A stretch of DNA of 64,000 nt from Spirodela intermedia. Taxonomy: Eukaryota; Streptophyta; Magnoliopsida; Alismatales; Araceae. Below, piece after piece: positions 35,491-46,632 of this stretch (positions within the stretch are counted from its first letter, which is position 1; every line of letters begins with the position of its first letter). The notes beneath the pieces were generated by a model. That model made no database searches. It saw nothing but the letters and a program-made list of their open reading frames with translations, and had not been told where the DNA came from. Made by a program: the position numbers and the translations under genes. The DNA lies in the NCBI GenBank assembly GCA_902729315.2, contig LR746268.1:1853501-1917500 (forward strand), read 5' to 3'.

Positions 35491-36241
35491 CTAACAGTAG
35501 TATGCACATCCACCGTCAAGTTGCAGAGACCGCATCCTCTTCGCCGCCGCCATCGCACGGCCGCCGGAGGGAACCTCCCCCACGACGGACCGCAGCGCCG
35601 CCAGCAGAGCTGAGAGCTGCTGCTCCCCTTCTCCCTCCGCTGTTGACAGGGGGTCAACAACGAGCACCGCCTTCGTCCTCCCCCCCACCGTCGCCATCTC
35701 CACCCTCGCCGGACGAATCCTCGAGGACCGGATGGCCTCGCCGACGTCTCTAAACAGGCCGCTTCGGTCCTGGCAGCAGAACGACGCAGTGGCCGTCCTT
35801 CCGCTTTCGCCGTCGCCGCTGCAGTCGAGGAGAACTTCGTCCTCTTCTCCCGGGAACGAGCGGCCGCAGCAGGCCTCGTTGACCCCCACCGCATCGGCGG
35901 CGCGCCGCCGCAGGTCTCGTATCTCCCTCACGACCTCCGTCAGTAGCCCTGCCTTGTCCATCTGTGGCAGAAGGGGACGTAAAACTGATGAATATGGAGC
36001 AGGACCCAAAACTGTGGAGATTGAAAACAGGGAAAAGGGAAGGCAGCGAGAGAGGACCCACTCTGGATGTGTGGGGGAGAAGCTGGCGGAGCCTGCTGAG
36101 CTGGTGGTTGATCCGCTGCCGCCTCTTCCTCTCCGCTTCGCTGTGGCTGTTGCACGCTCTCTCCACCTTCGCCGCCGCAACTGCAACGGGAGAGGTCAAC
36201 GGAGGAAGAGCTCCACCACCTTCCGTCGTCGTGTGTCTCAT
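35491..36241 (-). CDS. bHLH transcription factor, bHLH30/32/51/106/107 (TMO5-like) group
   Basis: Two exons, 36241-36062 and 35961-35491, with a 100-bp GT-AG intron inside the HLH; 216 aa. The ATG is supported by an in-frame TAA just upstream. The basic region NSHSEAERKRRQRIN has the His33-Glu37-Arg41 pattern for E-box/G-box contact. Helix 1 is LSRLRQLLP, and after the intron helix 2 starts MDKAGLLTEVVREIRDLRR. The C-terminal half (CQDRSGLFRDV, ARVEMATVGGRTKAVLVV) matches the ACT-like domain of this subgroup. Known relatives control vascular and root development (TMO5 and homologues). Very GC-rich coding sequence. A TATA-like CTATTTATT lies about 80 bp upstream (36319-36327 on the minus strand), and CT/GA tracts lie further upstream. 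Confidence 0.93.
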
Positions 36242-38122
36242 TTGTTACCGGACAGTAGAGGAGGTCGAAGGAGAGGACAATCGCGAGCGCCCACGGAGGA
36301 AGCGCGTGGGAGAACTCCAATAAATAGGCGTCTGTTATCGCCAGCATCTGTGGAGATAAGCGCACTAATAGCGCGATATCACATCGCGGCAGGTTAAAAT
36401 CCTCCCAAAATCTTCGCATCAGATGGAGACCATATCCATTAAATAGTCCATAAAAATGATCCTTTTAGTTTAAAAACCAGATGGGAATGTTTATTATGTT
36501 GAACGCTCCATCATCCAATGGAGACATATTCTCACCAGTTAGAGGTATTTGGTCGCTAAGGAATCTCTCAAGAGTATTGGGAGGAATAGCTCGGTGATTG
36601 GGCCTCTGGGGACGACGTTCATGTACATCGATCACGGCTGCGAAGTTGTGTTTATTTCTATCAGAAACCTGTCAATCAGTAAATCGTGCACAAACCCTGG
36701 ATGAGCACGCATCATTTGAAATGAAGCTTGTCTCGTGAGATGAGTACTATTCAATCAACGTATTCCGATAACAAGGGCGAGTAAAAGGTGGATGCTCGGA
36801 GTCCTCTACCCGATCGTCGAGCCGAAAGGCGGTAAAAACGTTGTGTAATTTTTCTGACTTTCAGTTTGATAACTCTCTTCTCTCTATCTCTCTCTCTCCC
36901 CTCTCTCTCTCCATCTCTCCCTCTTCTCTCTCTCTCTCCCCCCTCTCCCTCTCTTTCTCTCTCTCTCCCCCTCTCCTCTCCCTCCTCTCTCTCTCTCTCT
37001 CTCTCTCTCGCTGTATTGGTGTTATAACTTTTGGTTGGTTTAATTTTTTCAGCATTTGCTGGACAATCGAGCCCCGCGAATTCGGTCTTGATCCGCATGG
37101 AAAATCTCACCGCAAGAGGTCCAATGGTTCACAGCAGGTGCAAGCTAGTAGTGGAGCTATTTAGGGTCACAGAAGGGCGGGTGAAGCCACGGATGGCTGG
37201 CTGTTCCCGGGGGGAGTCTACGTCTGCGGATGGTCGTAGCAGCAGCAGCTGCTTTGGTGGGGACAGAGAAGCAAAAAGCTGAAGAGGGTGCTAGGCAGAA
37301 TAGAGGCTGAGGAAAAGAAACTCTCCTTCCGACGTCGCTGCCTCTCCAACACTCCTTCCTCACAGTGTTCGGTCCGCGCTTTCCGTCTTTCTTCCCTCTC
37401 TAAACCCTTGTCAACTACGGCATCTCTCTCTTTCTCTCTCTCTCTCTCTCTGTCTGTCTGGCCTGCCATCTTTGTTGCTGGGTCTTTTGAGGGCACAGGA
37501 GACATGGATGGGAACAAGACGACGGTTCGGTCCCGTTGAAGACGGAGAAGGGAGTCCCTTCAAGGTGGCAGGTCAGAAACCCGGGGAATGTCGCCGAGAC
37601 CAGATCAACGACCGGTCGGCGCAGCTTGAACAGGCCCCTTCGCTGAGTAGCGGTCAAGCTGTACCTGCTCCTACGAATGCCCGGCACCTCTTTCACATGG
37701 ACTCTGCTTTCCATAGGATTATCTCTGCTCACGTAGAAGAAAATAAAAGAAACTACTATTTCTTAGACCAGCCCAGGTTTCTCTACGTAACCTTTATCAA
37801 TCATAAACGTGTGATAACAGCTCTTGGGTACCATTCTTGCTCTTATCATGGGTAGATGTGGCCTGGAAGCTTAGGTTGTCATCGCATGCACTCAAGAAGC
37901 ATTCTGAGAGTTAGTATATTGGAGGGCTGATATTTTGAAAATCTTGACAAGTGGCTCTTGTGAGGGCAAAAGTCTCAACATTAAACCAAAGTTTCACTAA
38001 CTTTATTGTTTTTGTAAGGTATTATGTTTTACAAATTATTGTTTTCCCATCATTCTTTTCTGGTTTTTCTTTCAACCTTCATTATTCATATCATTTCACT
38101 GCATCTGTACCTAGATTGAGGG
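36242..38122. other. Upstream region of the bHLH gene, with CT tracts
   Basis: No recognisable exon. A compound (CT)n tract lies at 36869-37010 and a shorter one at about 37422-37451. Open frames such as 37472-37855 (+) have no family features. The region probably holds the bHLH promoter. Confidence 0.45.
36869..37010. repeat. Compound (CT)n tract
   Basis: About 140 bp of CT dinucleotides broken by CCCC and TTTC variants, about 630 bp upstream of the bHLH ATG. It is a GA tract on the bHLH sense strand. Confidence 0.95.
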
Positions 38123-38127
38123 GTATT

Positions 38128-38640
38128 TGTTCAGACCCTAACATCACAGATAGGTCAAAAGGGAAAGAGGTCTTGAAGAAGCCGGCCCAACCCAGAAACG
38201 GAGCGGGACAGACGAAATCTAGACACCGAAGGTGACAACCGCACGTGGGATTTCTGCAGAACACTAAACGTGTGCGGTGAATGAAATCCAACGAGGAACC
38301 GTAGCAGACCCGACAGAGACTAAGCATGGCACTCAGGTCCCGTCAGACCCGAGCGGAAGAGACGGAAGGCAGTGGCCGACGCTAGAGGGCTTCGGCTATA
38401 AAGAGGGGCCGAGCGGCCACAGGAAAGGCAGGTCGGAAGAACCTCGTGAAGACTCCTTGCGAAGTGGAGAATAGCCCTCTCGAATCGGCGAACCCAAGAC
38501 CCGAGAGGTCTTGGTTATTGTCCTTTCTCTCTCTCTCTCTCTCTCTCGTTGTCTCTCGCCTCGCTCTCAGCCATTCTCGGCTTCCCGGCGGGAGTTATCC
38601 GGCACCCGGACATCCGGAGGTTTATCTATTTAACTGGTCA
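38128..38640 (+). mobile_element. Solo LTR, 513 bp, with target-site duplication
   Basis: The element starts TGTTCAGACCC and ends ACTGGTCA. The same 5 bp, GTATT, flanks it at 38123-38127 and 38641-38645. It contains a TATA box (CTATAAAGAGGGG near 38397) and a CT run in the presumed U5 part. GC content is higher than the host DNA. No internal retroelement sequence is next to it, so it is a solo LTR left by recombination between LTRs. Size and composition suggest a Gypsy-type element, but the superfamily is inferred. Orientation is set by the TATA box. Confidence 0.85.
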
Positions 38641-38645
38641 GTATT

Positions 38646-40518
38646 TTGATTCCTCATCAAAGGGGCCTCGTCAGTATTATTCCAGAAAAATGCAATCTTG
38701 ATTTATAGCTAAAAAAGGAAATGAAATTGAGAGTACCTGCTAGCTCTAAGAGAAAGATTGGGGAGGAACCACACACTCATATTCTTCTCTTTAGTTGTGT
38801 TAGGGCACAATATACGAGGTATATATTACCCCTCATTCCAAGTCTTACTCTCAATACACTTATCTTTAATTCTCCTTTACTTGGCCTGATAGAATCTCCA
38901 CTTAAACCGCTTTCCTACCTTCCCTACTACCCCCATCTCTTCAAGAACCACCACACCCAAACATAGTAACAGTTCGCAATCAACCACCATCCCTATTTGT
39001 CTTTACTAGTACATAATTCACTTGGCCATTCAGACTTTCTTCTTAGAATATTTGGGTATTCATTAATGAGATAATATGCTTATTTGGATGATCCTAGCTG
39101 GTATCAATTGTTGAATTAAATCCTATATTAGTTTCCTTAAATGCTGTATGAAATTCCCAAACCAGTCTGCTATACTAGCCCACTTCCTTGAAATGATAAG
39201 TGCAAGATTGCACCTTGTTTGATCAAAGATAATATGAGGAAGATAAGGCTGATTCCATGCTCTTCTGAAAGTAAAGACCAAGCAGAAAGGACATTAATAG
39301 AAGCCAATACTCCTAAAGATATCTAACTGGTCCAAAGGAATAAGAGCATCAAGTACAAGAGGGATCCTCAATCAAGGCTTTGTGTCTTTTGGACTCCATA
39401 TAATGACATTCCACCAGAAATCTCATTGATACTATCAAGCCAATTAATTCACACAAGAACCTATTTACTTTGATAAATGATAGCTAGAGCTTAAAGAAGG
39501 TATGTGATTATCATCTTATGGCATTCGTCCTTTTCAACTAGTTCCCAAAACACTTTAAACCTACGGCATAAGTTACATTAGGATTGTTAAATGTATCACA
39601 CTGAATCTGTATACTATTCATCTAGGACCTGAATAGTCAGATTAGTTCCATCTTAGTGTTCAGATTTAGTTAAATACTAAATCAGCACCAGTTCTAGATG
39701 TACAGTTCAGATTTAGTTCCATCATTTGAATAATCATCACCCATTAAAAATCAGCATCCTCTTGAATGGACAATAGCTGTAATCAAAATGAGAAATAGTT
39801 GTGAAATATTTTTTCTCATGTGGGTAGAAAAAATGATCTAAGTCACTTCTGGTAGTATTCTTAAAACTTACAACCACTAAATACTGATTTATCTAGTCAC
39901 CGGACAATTATCAACAGCATAAATTTTAGATTTTAAAAGATTATGGGAGGAATCAAGAGGGAGATTGAATTATTATTATTCAGACTTATAATTAAATTTA
40001 AGTTTATTTTTACAATGACAACCATGGTTTAAATAATTTGGCATACTAGGCTCACTCTACTCTCTATTTTTTTCTTTTATGACCACGCCCTTAGGTTCCA
40101 GTACCTTTTACTAGTATAAGCTAATATGATTCAGTTGCCCTGATGTTAGAGTTGGAGACCCAAATGCCAAAGGTTCATCCAGGCAAAAGCATGTTAAATA
40201 TAGTCACATACATGCCCAAACCAAGAAATATTCATCGATACCACAGATGCAAAGATTCAATACCTTTACTGATTTAGAAAATATAAACAATATTGTATCA
40301 GCAAGTCGGATATTCAGAAGATATAACCCCCCCATGAATCAAAAATATTTGCTTTCACAACAATCAAATTTGGACAAAACAAAAGAGGTCATTCCATGAA
40401 CTCAACAGAAGAGGTCCTCAAGCAGTGTCATTCCATGAACTCTCATCAAAGAGATGGATCCATAGTTGTGCTCAATGGCACAGACAAAATGGCATGGAGC
40501 TGCTGATTCTGCAAACTT
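38646..40518. other. Gene-free AT-rich stretch
   Basis: No recognisable exon, RNA gene or complete element. The last part is probably the 3' UTR and flank of the minus-strand PWWP gene that stops at 40519. Confidence 0.5.
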
Positions 40519-43500
40519 TCACATCAGTCTTGAAGATGAGTCCCCTCCCAGAAAATGCAGATTAGACTGTTCATTTTTAAGAAATGGGGAACCTGATGGA
40601 GCAATAAGGGCCAACTTCTGCATTACTTTGGTTCTTCTCATTGTGCTAAGTGACTTCTCCTCTTGTTCATGCTTTCCATGATAAGAATTTGAATACCAAC
40701 AGAATACAAAGTAAGACTCGGGAGAGTGGCAAAGTGCTTAAAAAGGACAAGGTACCAATTACTCACCTGGCGCTGCTTTCTTGCATTCACAGCTTGCTCA
40801 GCCTCTTTCATCACATTCTGTTCCTTTACCTCCTCTTGCCTGATAACCTCAGGGCATAATTCCAGCTTCTCACCTCTCTGCATTACTCTGCCTCCAGTCT
40901 CTTCTTTCAACAAATCCCTCTTTATTCCTTGTCTTCTGTTCAACAAAGTTCCATCTGTTATCTCCGAGGTGATGGGCTGTTTTCTGATTTCGCTCTTCTT
41001 CAACTTCAAACCCAGTGGATTACTACGACCAAATTTTTCAGGCCAATTAATTCCACATCCATGATTCACGTCGGGTTTCACGTCTTGCAGAGTCTAGTCT
41101 CTCCCCACTCCTCTGTGGTTCTGTCTTCTTGTATAATACTTCTTTGGATTCTTCATTTCAGAGCTGATACTTTCCTTCTTTGTACCTTCTCCATCATCTT
41201 CTTCAATGAGGGTCCTGACCTGAATCCAGTTTTCACTCGTCGTTTAGTGATTTAAACCATTTTCTGAAGAAGCTTTCTACTAATCCTCACCATGCCCAAC
41301 AAGACATCCTGTTTAAGGGAATGAGCGAGGGGAAGACTAGAGAAAATATATTGAGAATACTGAATTGGTATGGATTGTAGCCATCAAGTAGATTACCATC
41401 AGCTCAGGCAAAGAAGAAGAGGATGTCAAATGACAAACTTACAGACACTGCCGTATCTGTTTCACCATTTCTTTCTGCCCTGATAAGCATTTCTGTATTT
41501 GCAGGAACTGCAGACAACACACTTTCTGCATAGAAATTAAGAACATACACGATAAGAAGAAAGACTAAACTTTTCAATTTTCCTTTTAGAACCATAATAA
41601 GATATACACATCTTTCTTTCCCTCTGTTATGGTTCATGATGCAGGGGCTTGCTTTGCGAATTGGGCAGGAGATCTTTCATTTGCGGTTTAATTACATCGT
41701 AAAGCTTATAATGGTTCTCTTACTGAAAGTTAGTCGAAGCAGAAACTTCAAGGTCGACTTACCAGTAACGGACTAACGTGGTATCTCAATTTTACACAAC
41801 TTTCAAAGAAGCTTCTTTGGATTGCGATGCATATTTACTTCAAACATATAAATGCATCTCATTACTGTTAGTACATTTCAGCTGAATATTCTTTTATCCA
41901 TAAATTTTAGTGCCAAAATAATGAGATGTATTTAAGCATAATCCCAATGATCTTGATGTGTCAAAGCTGGAAGGGAGTTAATTAGGAGGGAAAAGATTTT
42001 GTTCAGAGATTATTACTTATTAGCTTCATAACTTGAACCAATGCTTGTGAAAACCACTCATCATTTTTCTTTATTTCTTTAGGTTAGAATTAGTTGGGCC
42101 CATTAAAGTTTGGGCTCACAAACAAATTAATTCTCAGATGCGCCTTGGGTTCAATGAACCCCATACCATGCATCCACGTGTAAAAGCAACTACCCCTAGG
42201 AAGAACAGGTTGAAAAATTCTCTACAACATTAGGGTCAGGGTTTCAAAGATTTCTTGGTATTCCGCCCTTCTCCCAGTGTACAAAGGCGGTCTTCTTCCC
42301 GTCCTAGGGTTTCTCTTAATGTTATGGGCATTCTCCAACCACTCTAAGGTATCTTTCCTGTCCTCGGGCTCATTGTCGCTAATGTTCTTCTTCATGATAT
42401 CAGAGCGAGAGACAGTCCTGTCTTCCGCACCATCTTCAAAACAACGTCCTACCACACCTCAGACCTCCCTACGCTACTGGTAGGAGTTTATTCATGTGAC
42501 GAAAAGAATTTCTCCCAGTTTTCTTCCTCAAACACATCATCTTCTAAGAGATGTGCTTATCATGGTGACACAATCTTACAGCAGCGAAATCACTTTTTTT
42601 TTGTGACAAACTTGAAAAATAAAGCTTGGTATCCATATTAAAGGAAGAGGTAAGAGTGGTCACCCAAGTGAGAAACTCTAACCACCAGAAGGTAACCCAA
42701 GATTTACTGCTTCGGAGTTAGATGACAGTGTTGTTATGTATCAGACCTTGGCCTCAATAAGTAGTGAGGTTCAACATCTTATTCTATGTAAGAGATAGCA
42801 AGAGAAATGTGGAAACTATTAGAAGAAATGAACGTGCAAAAGCAAGATACAGCCAAGGTTTTCCTGTTGACTCGAGAAATTCACAAACTGAAACAAGGGA
42901 GCCTCTCGTTTACAACATATTTCTAGAAATTAAAAGATAAATGGGAAGACTTTTTGATGCATTAAGTTTGGACAACATAATTAATCACAAGGGAGACCGG
43001 CAATGTCTAGAAAAATGAAGTTTCCAATTTCTTGCAGATTTAAATCTAGATTTTGATTTCTTAAGTAGTCAAATCCTTTCTAGGGATGAGCCGTCGACAG
43101 TGGAGCATGTGTTTAGTAAGATTCTACGAGAAAAAATAATATAATATATTACCAGTTACTACTATTGGCTAATCATCAAACTTATGGGATACTGGGGCGA
43201 GTTTTAGCTGAGGAAGGGGAATATGAAGAGAGAAAGCAAAAGTTAAACTGCTAGGCAATTCTTGTGGTTAGAAAAGTCATTAAGAAGAGAATGGCTTGGT
43301 GAAGTATCCTGAAAGAAGGCCTCAAAATTATAATGAAGGCAAATCAAATAACCCACCGAGAGGAAATGCAGCAGCACTCACAGGTAGCACGCATGATGAT
43401 GGTGAGGTAACATCTATCAACCACAGTCACAAACTTATCCTCAGATGAGATTGTACGAGGGAAACAGTGGACTGCTGCTTAGTACCCCGCAGAACCCACT

Positions 43501-46500
43501 ACCTACAATTAGATTGTATGGGGGAACTAGAGGACTGTTGCTTAGTTCCGCTCTGAACCCACTACCTACTGCCAAACAGAGAAGAAGAGCTCTACTGGGG
43601 CAAGAGGGGGAAGAGTAACAGTTGGTGCTAGAGGGACAAAAAGAATGGTCAAGAATAAACAACTAGAGGAGGGATGAAGAAACCTAGTCATGAAATGCAC
43701 AGCTGGGTAGATGAAGCCATGAACCAATTGCTGAAGAACTAACACCAGAAGCTTATTCAACGAAATAGGGGAACCAAAGGAGCAGAATGTTGTAAGGTCC
43801 AACGGAACCCAACATCAGAGATGAAGCGGAAGTGATCAGAAGTGGGCCTCATAGGGAAGAATTGCATTATAGACGAGCTAGAAAATAGCCAAAGCCAACC
43901 GGAGAAGGAAAAGAACAGACATATGGAAGTCCTGAGACTTCTGAAGGGTAAAACATGAAAATAGCCATGATAAAGCAATGACACATCAGGGACTCAAAGC
44001 GGGCCATTTTTCTCGCCCAAACATTTGGAGGTACATACAGAGAGATACATAAATCGTACTCAAACTTTCAACAGCACAGGTTCAAACCTCATTAATCTCA
44101 AAAATCAGCTTTCTCCAAGTTCAAACCTCTTAAATCGCATAGGTGAATCCTCATAATGGAACCATTCAGCAAATCCATCCTCATCAGCCTACATAGGTGA
44201 TTCCTCCTAATTGACTGCTTTAAGAAACCCACGTGCATTTACCTATGGGAGTGAATACTGCCAGTGGGCAAATTCAAAGAAATCCAAGCCCATCAAGCTA
44301 GGTGACTAAATCCTTCTAGTGGCCAACATCAAGGAGTCCAAGTCTATTAAGCAACAGAAGTGTATTCTTCGAATATGCCTCCTCAAAAAACCCTAAACAC
44401 ATTTTCAATTGGTGAATACTCTTTGTGGGTTTCTTCAGGCGGTTCATACCAATTAACCTAGATTGGTGAATCCTCTGAATAACTGCTTCAAAGATGCTCC
44501 TGTGCATGAAACTAGGCTGCTGAATTATCCAAGGTGTGTTGTATGCCACATAGGTCTCTCCATTGTACAAGATGCACAGCCAAAGTTGTTTTCTTGATAA
44601 ATATAAATTTTTGACTATCTCTAGACTTTGGAAATGTTGGAAATTCTAGTTCGTAAGAAAATTATGTAAAAGACTGTGGGTGTTTTGCAAAATTATGTAA
44701 GGTTCCTCCCTATATAATCGGGGTTAGAGTTGAATGAACATTGAGGCGGTTTCCCCCGTTCTCTCCTTTGTCCTTGTGACGGAGGTCGTTTCTCCATTTT
44801 CAACAGGAAATTGTTGACAAGTAGAACATACAAAATATGATTGATAAAACACGCTACCTTGATAACGGGAAACATGATCTTTTCCGGGGCAAAGGAGTAA
44901 GTACCAAAGTTAGTCAACTTGGTATGACCCAAAAGGGAAAAAATAAACTACAATATTGCTCATTCGGTTGCAGTTGGTGACTTGGGCTATGTTCTATTCT
45001 GTAAATAATTTTACCAGCATCTTGATACTGCTGATGCACTCTATTTGAGGACTTTAACCAGTTAATTTGGATGTTCCTAATACACATCAAAATGAATATC
45101 TTCAGAAACCTTTACTGGTTACATTTAGACCGTCAACTGAGCTTTTAAATTAAGGTACTTCAGATTACCTCTTTCTGGTCTCACTTCTACAGCCCCCCTT
45201 ACCAGCCATGATACTCTGCTATCAGGGTGGTAGAGATCTTCTCTATCTTTCCATTCAGTAACAAGGAAGTTGGTCAAGCTGTAATGATTTCGCTCAAACC
45301 TCAGCAAGAAAAAATCCTTCACAGAAATACAAACGTGCCCACAATGCTACCTTGAACGGAAAAAAAATATGAAGCAGTAGAAATATAAGGAGATTTCACT
45401 ACATCAACTAGCTTTGAAGAAATGCGTCCAAGTTCAGGCAAAAGTTAAATAAACAAACACAGGTCATTGACATCAGTGTCTCTATCAACAAAATTCAAGA
45501 GGAAACAACACAGGCACCCACTAAAGTAATTCGTAAGCATTTATGTATTTATTGGAAGGTGGATGAGAAAAACGAAATGAGAAAACTAAACAAAACTTTA
45601 CACAAAATCAGTCTGACCACTGGATCCATCAGATTTTCTCCTTGTCTTGCAATGAAGTTTTATACCAGGAAGATCCTACATATATAATACAAAACAACCG
45701 AAGACATTAAGTTTCATAATGATTAGCAATCGTTTAAGAAAGGATGGTTGGAAGTCATAAATGGATTATTACCTTCTCCAAAGTGTTTAGTAGCATTTCA
45801 CTGACGCTGCTATTATTTTGCTTCAATGTCTGCACATATCGATACAGGAAAAATATAGTTAAGAGGACTCAAACGAACTCATCATATCTATAACAATAAT
45901 TCTAAATAAAGCCAAGACGTTTAACTGTTTCACAGGCATAGTGCTACCAGAACCACATTTTCAAACTCTTTCTTGTTTTTCACAGGATCAATGTACATGC
46001 TGCAAGGCAGAGCAGCAGTTCAAATTATCAGTTTTGGATTTATTAGCTGCCAACAATGTAAAACTAGCTCGAGACAACGATGCTTACTAGTTACATGTTC
46101 CATAAACCCGAACTAGAAATTCACTCTCTGCCTTCTTCCTGGGTTTGTTGCTCGGACTGACGCCTTTCTCATCAAGAAGCTACAAATAAGCAGAGGCATT
46201 TATCTCACGCCACTGATTTAAATACTCCTCAAAAGAAACCTTAAAGGCACTAATAATTTCAGTTTCCAAAAGAAATAAATTTAATAAGAAATAAGATAAA
46301 AAAAGTAGAGCTAATAAAAAATTTAACAAAATACGAAACCACATATGTGGGCTAAATCCAGCCATCAATCCCACAAACGCAAAAAATGAGTTTTCATTAA
46401 AAGACATAATGCACTCATTTGACCTAGGAAAAGAAAGAAAAAAACATCTCAATTGACAGGGATAATATACCTGCGCAGGCCACCACGAATTAGAATCACT

Positions 46501-46632
46501 TCTGACCCAAGTGATATCACCAAAATCGAAGCCAGACTCCAGTAAACCAAAAACATGATCTGTCATTTTCTTTCTAATGTAACTTTCAGCATCTCTCATG
46601 CGTTCTCCCTTGGTTACTTTGGAATTAACCAT
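40519..46632 (-). CDS. PWWP-domain protein, with an in-frame TAG in exon 8
   Basis: Exons, 5' to 3': 46632-46471, 46179-46088, 45999-45957, 45829-45773, 45675-45602, 45299-45169 (or from 45278), 41525-41443, 41219-40767, 40671-40519. Phases agree at every junction; the uninterrupted length would be 415 codons. Residues 36-90 form a PWWP domain (FDFGDITWVRSDSNSWWPAQ, then FLVRVYGTCNY), a chromatin/methyl-lysine reader fold. Exon 8 ends in a charged, probably coiled-coil stretch (EEVKEQNVMKEAEQAV), and the last exon has the conserved-looking MRRTKVMQKLALIAPSGSPF. However, codon 256 in exon 8 is TAG (41094-41096), so translation would stop at 255 aa. The frame stays open on both sides. The ATG directly follows a TCTGTAG acceptor, so a 5'-UTR intron is likely. 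Function in plants is not known to me. Confidence 0.78.
41094..41096 (-). other. In-frame TAG inside exon 8 of the PWWP gene
   Basis: Codon 42 of the 151-codon exon 40767-41219 reads TAG on the minus strand, after the residues RGVGRD. The other 150 codons are open, and the exon ends are in phase with both neighbours. Confidence 0.85.
42086..43620 (+). mobile_element. Copia retrotransposon fragment (5' LTR part, primer-binding site and gag) in the PWWP intron
   Basis: A primer-binding site TGATATCAGAGC at 42395-42406 differs by one base from the tRNA-iMet form TGGTATCAGAGC and follows an LTR-like end, TTCTTCTTCA. Downstream, broken frames read as copia gag (for example MWKLLEEMNVQKQD and VFLLTREIHKLKQGSLSF near 42800-42930). 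The left end of the LTR is uncertain. No pol and no second LTR was found. It lies in the 3.6-kb intron between 41526 and 45168, on the strand opposite to the gene. Confidence 0.7.
43447..43572 (+). repeat. 63-bp tandem duplication in the gag remnant
   Basis: Two adjacent copies begin ATTGTACGAGG (about 43450) and ATTGTATGGGG (about 43513). They encode similar 21-residue units (RLYEGNSGLLLSTPQNPLPT and RLYGGTRGLLLSSALNPLPT). Confidence 0.75.
44635..44805. mobile_element. Short solo LTR, 171 bp, with target-site duplication
   Basis: Starts TGTTGGAAATT and ends TTTTCAACA (inverted termini TGTTG/CAACA). It is flanked by GGAAA at 44630-44634 and 44806-44810. A TATA-like CTATATAATC lies near 44709. 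The very short LTR fits a TRIM-like or small copia element. It sits in the large PWWP intron. Confidence 0.8.

Noticed and set aside
5751-36241. Functional cluster of phosphate/stress genes
   Set aside because: The neighbouring genes belong to unrelated pathways with no shared arrangement; ordinary plant gene order explains it.
35732-36397. 221-codon open frame opposite the bHLH gene
   Set aside because: Shadow of the GC-rich bHLH coding strand; Arg/Ser/Pro-rich with no domain.
37472-37855. 127-codon plus-strand frame upstream of the bHLH gene
   Set aside because: No domain, and composition changes abruptly half way; treated as non-coding.
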